Below the pieces are notes generated by a model. That model was not told the DNA's origin. It saw only the letters and a list, made by a program, of their open reading frames with translations, and made no database searches. From Kiloniella majae (lineage in GTDB: Bacteria > Pseudomonadota > Alphaproteobacteria > Kiloniellales > Kiloniellaceae): a stretch of 64,000 nt of DNA. Of this stretch, positions 63,262 through 64,000 are shown in pieces (the first letter of the stretch is position 1; the number at the start of each line of letters is the position of its first letter). The DNA is taken from the NCBI RefSeq assembly GCF_002118315.1, contig NZ_MTSZ01000008.1:120023-184022 (forward strand). The letters are read 5' to 3'. The translations under genes and the position numbers were made by a program.

Positions 63262-63873
63262 ATGATTGCCGGTTTTCAATACCATCCCGAATATCTCACT
63301 CGGGAAGAACAGGAAAATCTCTTAACCGAAATTCGAGAGATGATCAGGACAAATCCTCTGTTCCAACCCACAATGCCTAAAACCGGTAAACCCTTTTCCG
63401 TCGCAATGACATCGTTTGGACCTCTTGGCTGGGTATCGGACAAAACCGGGGGGTATCGCTATCAAGGTTTTCATCCTATCACCAAACGCCCTTGGCTTCC
63501 GATACCGGACAAATTACTTTCAATCTGGTCTGATTTGACTGGTTACCCTGAGCTTCCGGAATGTTGCCTGTTAAATTACTATCAGCACGAAAAAGCAAAA
63601 ATGGGCCTTCACCGGGACCAGGACGAACAGGACTTCAATGCACCTGTCCTCTCTGTCTCCCTTGGTGACAGTGCTCTCTTTCGCCTCGGAGGACTCAAAC
63701 GACAGGGGCCAACAACATCAACCAAGTTAAATTCTGGTGATATTGTTTTGCTCGGTGGCGAAGCACGAAATGCCTATCATGGTGTTGACCGGATTTTATA
63801 TGGCTCAAGTCAACTGTTGAAAAATGGCGGGCGTATCAATCTAACACTCCGCAGAGTCACCAAAGCCTGGTGA
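63262..63873 (+). CDS. alkB: Alpha-ketoglutarate-dependent DNA/RNA dealkylase AlkB-like
   Basis: A 203-residue Fe(II)/2-oxoglutarate dioxygenase that repairs 1-methyladenine and 3-methylcytosine by oxidative demethylation. The iron ligands are HRDQDEQDF (HxD) and the later His in AYHGVDRI, and the 2-oxoglutarate-binding Arg lies in RINLTLRRV. The N-terminal nucleotide-recognition lid includes YRYQGFHPITKRPWLPIP. All key residues are present. A terminator at 63963 follows. Confidence 0.94.
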   Translation: MIAGFQYHPEYLTREEQENLLTEIREMIRTNPLFQPTMPKTGKPFSVAMTSFGPLGWVSDKTGGYRYQGFHPITKRPWLPIPDKLLSIWSDLTGYPELPECCLLNYYQHEKAKMGLHRDQDEQDFNAPVLSVSLGDSALFRLGGLKRQGPTTSTKLNSGDIVLLGGEARNAYHGVDRILYGSSQLLKNGGRINLTLRRVTKAW

Positions 63874-63962
63874 CTTCTCACCTTTACGTTTTCCAGAAAC
63901 TCGTCATCCGCCGGAGAGCAGGGTGACCCGTCCTGAAATACGTTGACGTTTTTTTAGGTTAT

Positions 63963-63992
63963 AGCCAGCTGCATTTTGCAGCTGGCTTTTTT
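63963..63992 (+). terminator. Terminator after alkB
   Basis: AGCCAGCTGCA (63963-63973) pairs with TGCAGCTGGCT (63977-63987), loop 3, followed by TTTTT. About 90 bases after the alkB stop. Confidence 0.9.
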
Positions 63993-64000
63993 ATGCACTT

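Noticed and set aside
1..64000. tRNA, rRNA, CRISPR array, IS or phage sequence
   Set aside because: I looked for cloverleaf ends, regular spacers, transposase or integrase proteins and found none.

Overview
The window is 64 kb of an ordinary chromosome from an alphaproteobacterium with moderate G+C. MucR/Ros, Nfu, OlsB, the two-domain malic enzyme MaeB, the glpDSTPQUV-type glycerol uptake set, TIGR02186 and the gene order mutS-glnD-murJ-trpS all point to Alphaproteobacteria. A marine Rhodospirillales-like genus is my guess, not something the sequence proves. I see no rRNA, tRNA, CRISPR array, insertion sequence or prophage. Almost every gene has a recognisable family.

Region 1 (1-10.2 kb, mostly minus strand) holds miaB (cut by the window edge), an acyltransferase pair olsA/olsB for ornithine lipid, a Fur-family regulator, a MucR-family regulator, rimI and tsaB. 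After a plus-strand polysaccharide deacetylase come nfu, a universal stress protein, a TIGR02186 membrane protein with a TauE/SafE anion exporter, and trpS. Region 2 (10.3-21.4 kb) is a glycerol island: an exported amidohydrolase, the ABC importer GlpSTPQUV, GlpD and the DeoR-type repressor GlpR, with a shared 10-bp motif upstream of glpD and glpR. A DsbA-fold isomerase lies across the divergent promoter region. The island sits between trpS and murJ, which are close together in many relatives.

Region 3 (21.5-31.1 kb, minus strand) is murJ, a PAS_5 protein, glnD, mutS and an orphan histidine kinase. Region 4 (31.6-44.2 kb, plus strand) is maeB followed by a complete Pho module: phoR, pstS, pstC, pstA, pstB, phoU, phoB. 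Well-formed 7-4-7 Pho boxes precede phoR and pstS, terminators follow maeB, phoR and phoB, and a hairpin without a U-run follows pstS. Behind phoB lie two tandem envelope proteins with a trypsin-like fold whose catalytic residues are gone and a C-terminal peptidoglycan-binding-like tail. They are the least familiar genes here.

Region 5 (44.4-64 kb) holds a dihydrouridine synthase, ampG followed by an FAD monooxygenase broken by one in-frame TGA, a phytanoyl-CoA dioxygenase overlapping a DUF4269 nucleotidyltransferase-like gene, a large DUF2339 membrane protein, a DJ-1/PfpI protein, typA, a PfkB sugar kinase, an EamA exporter, dapB, a LysE exporter, the dnaK-dnaJ operon, a small membrane protein and an AlkB-type dioxygenase.

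The strongest leads are the paired pseudo-proteases behind phoB, the complementary degeneracy of the two glycerol transporter ATPases (GlpS lacks the switch histidine, GlpT lacks the LSGGQ signature), and the single nonsense codon in the FAD monooxygenase. Start codons were moved downstream of the longest possible ORF where a Shine-Dalgarno sequence or family alignment argued for it.
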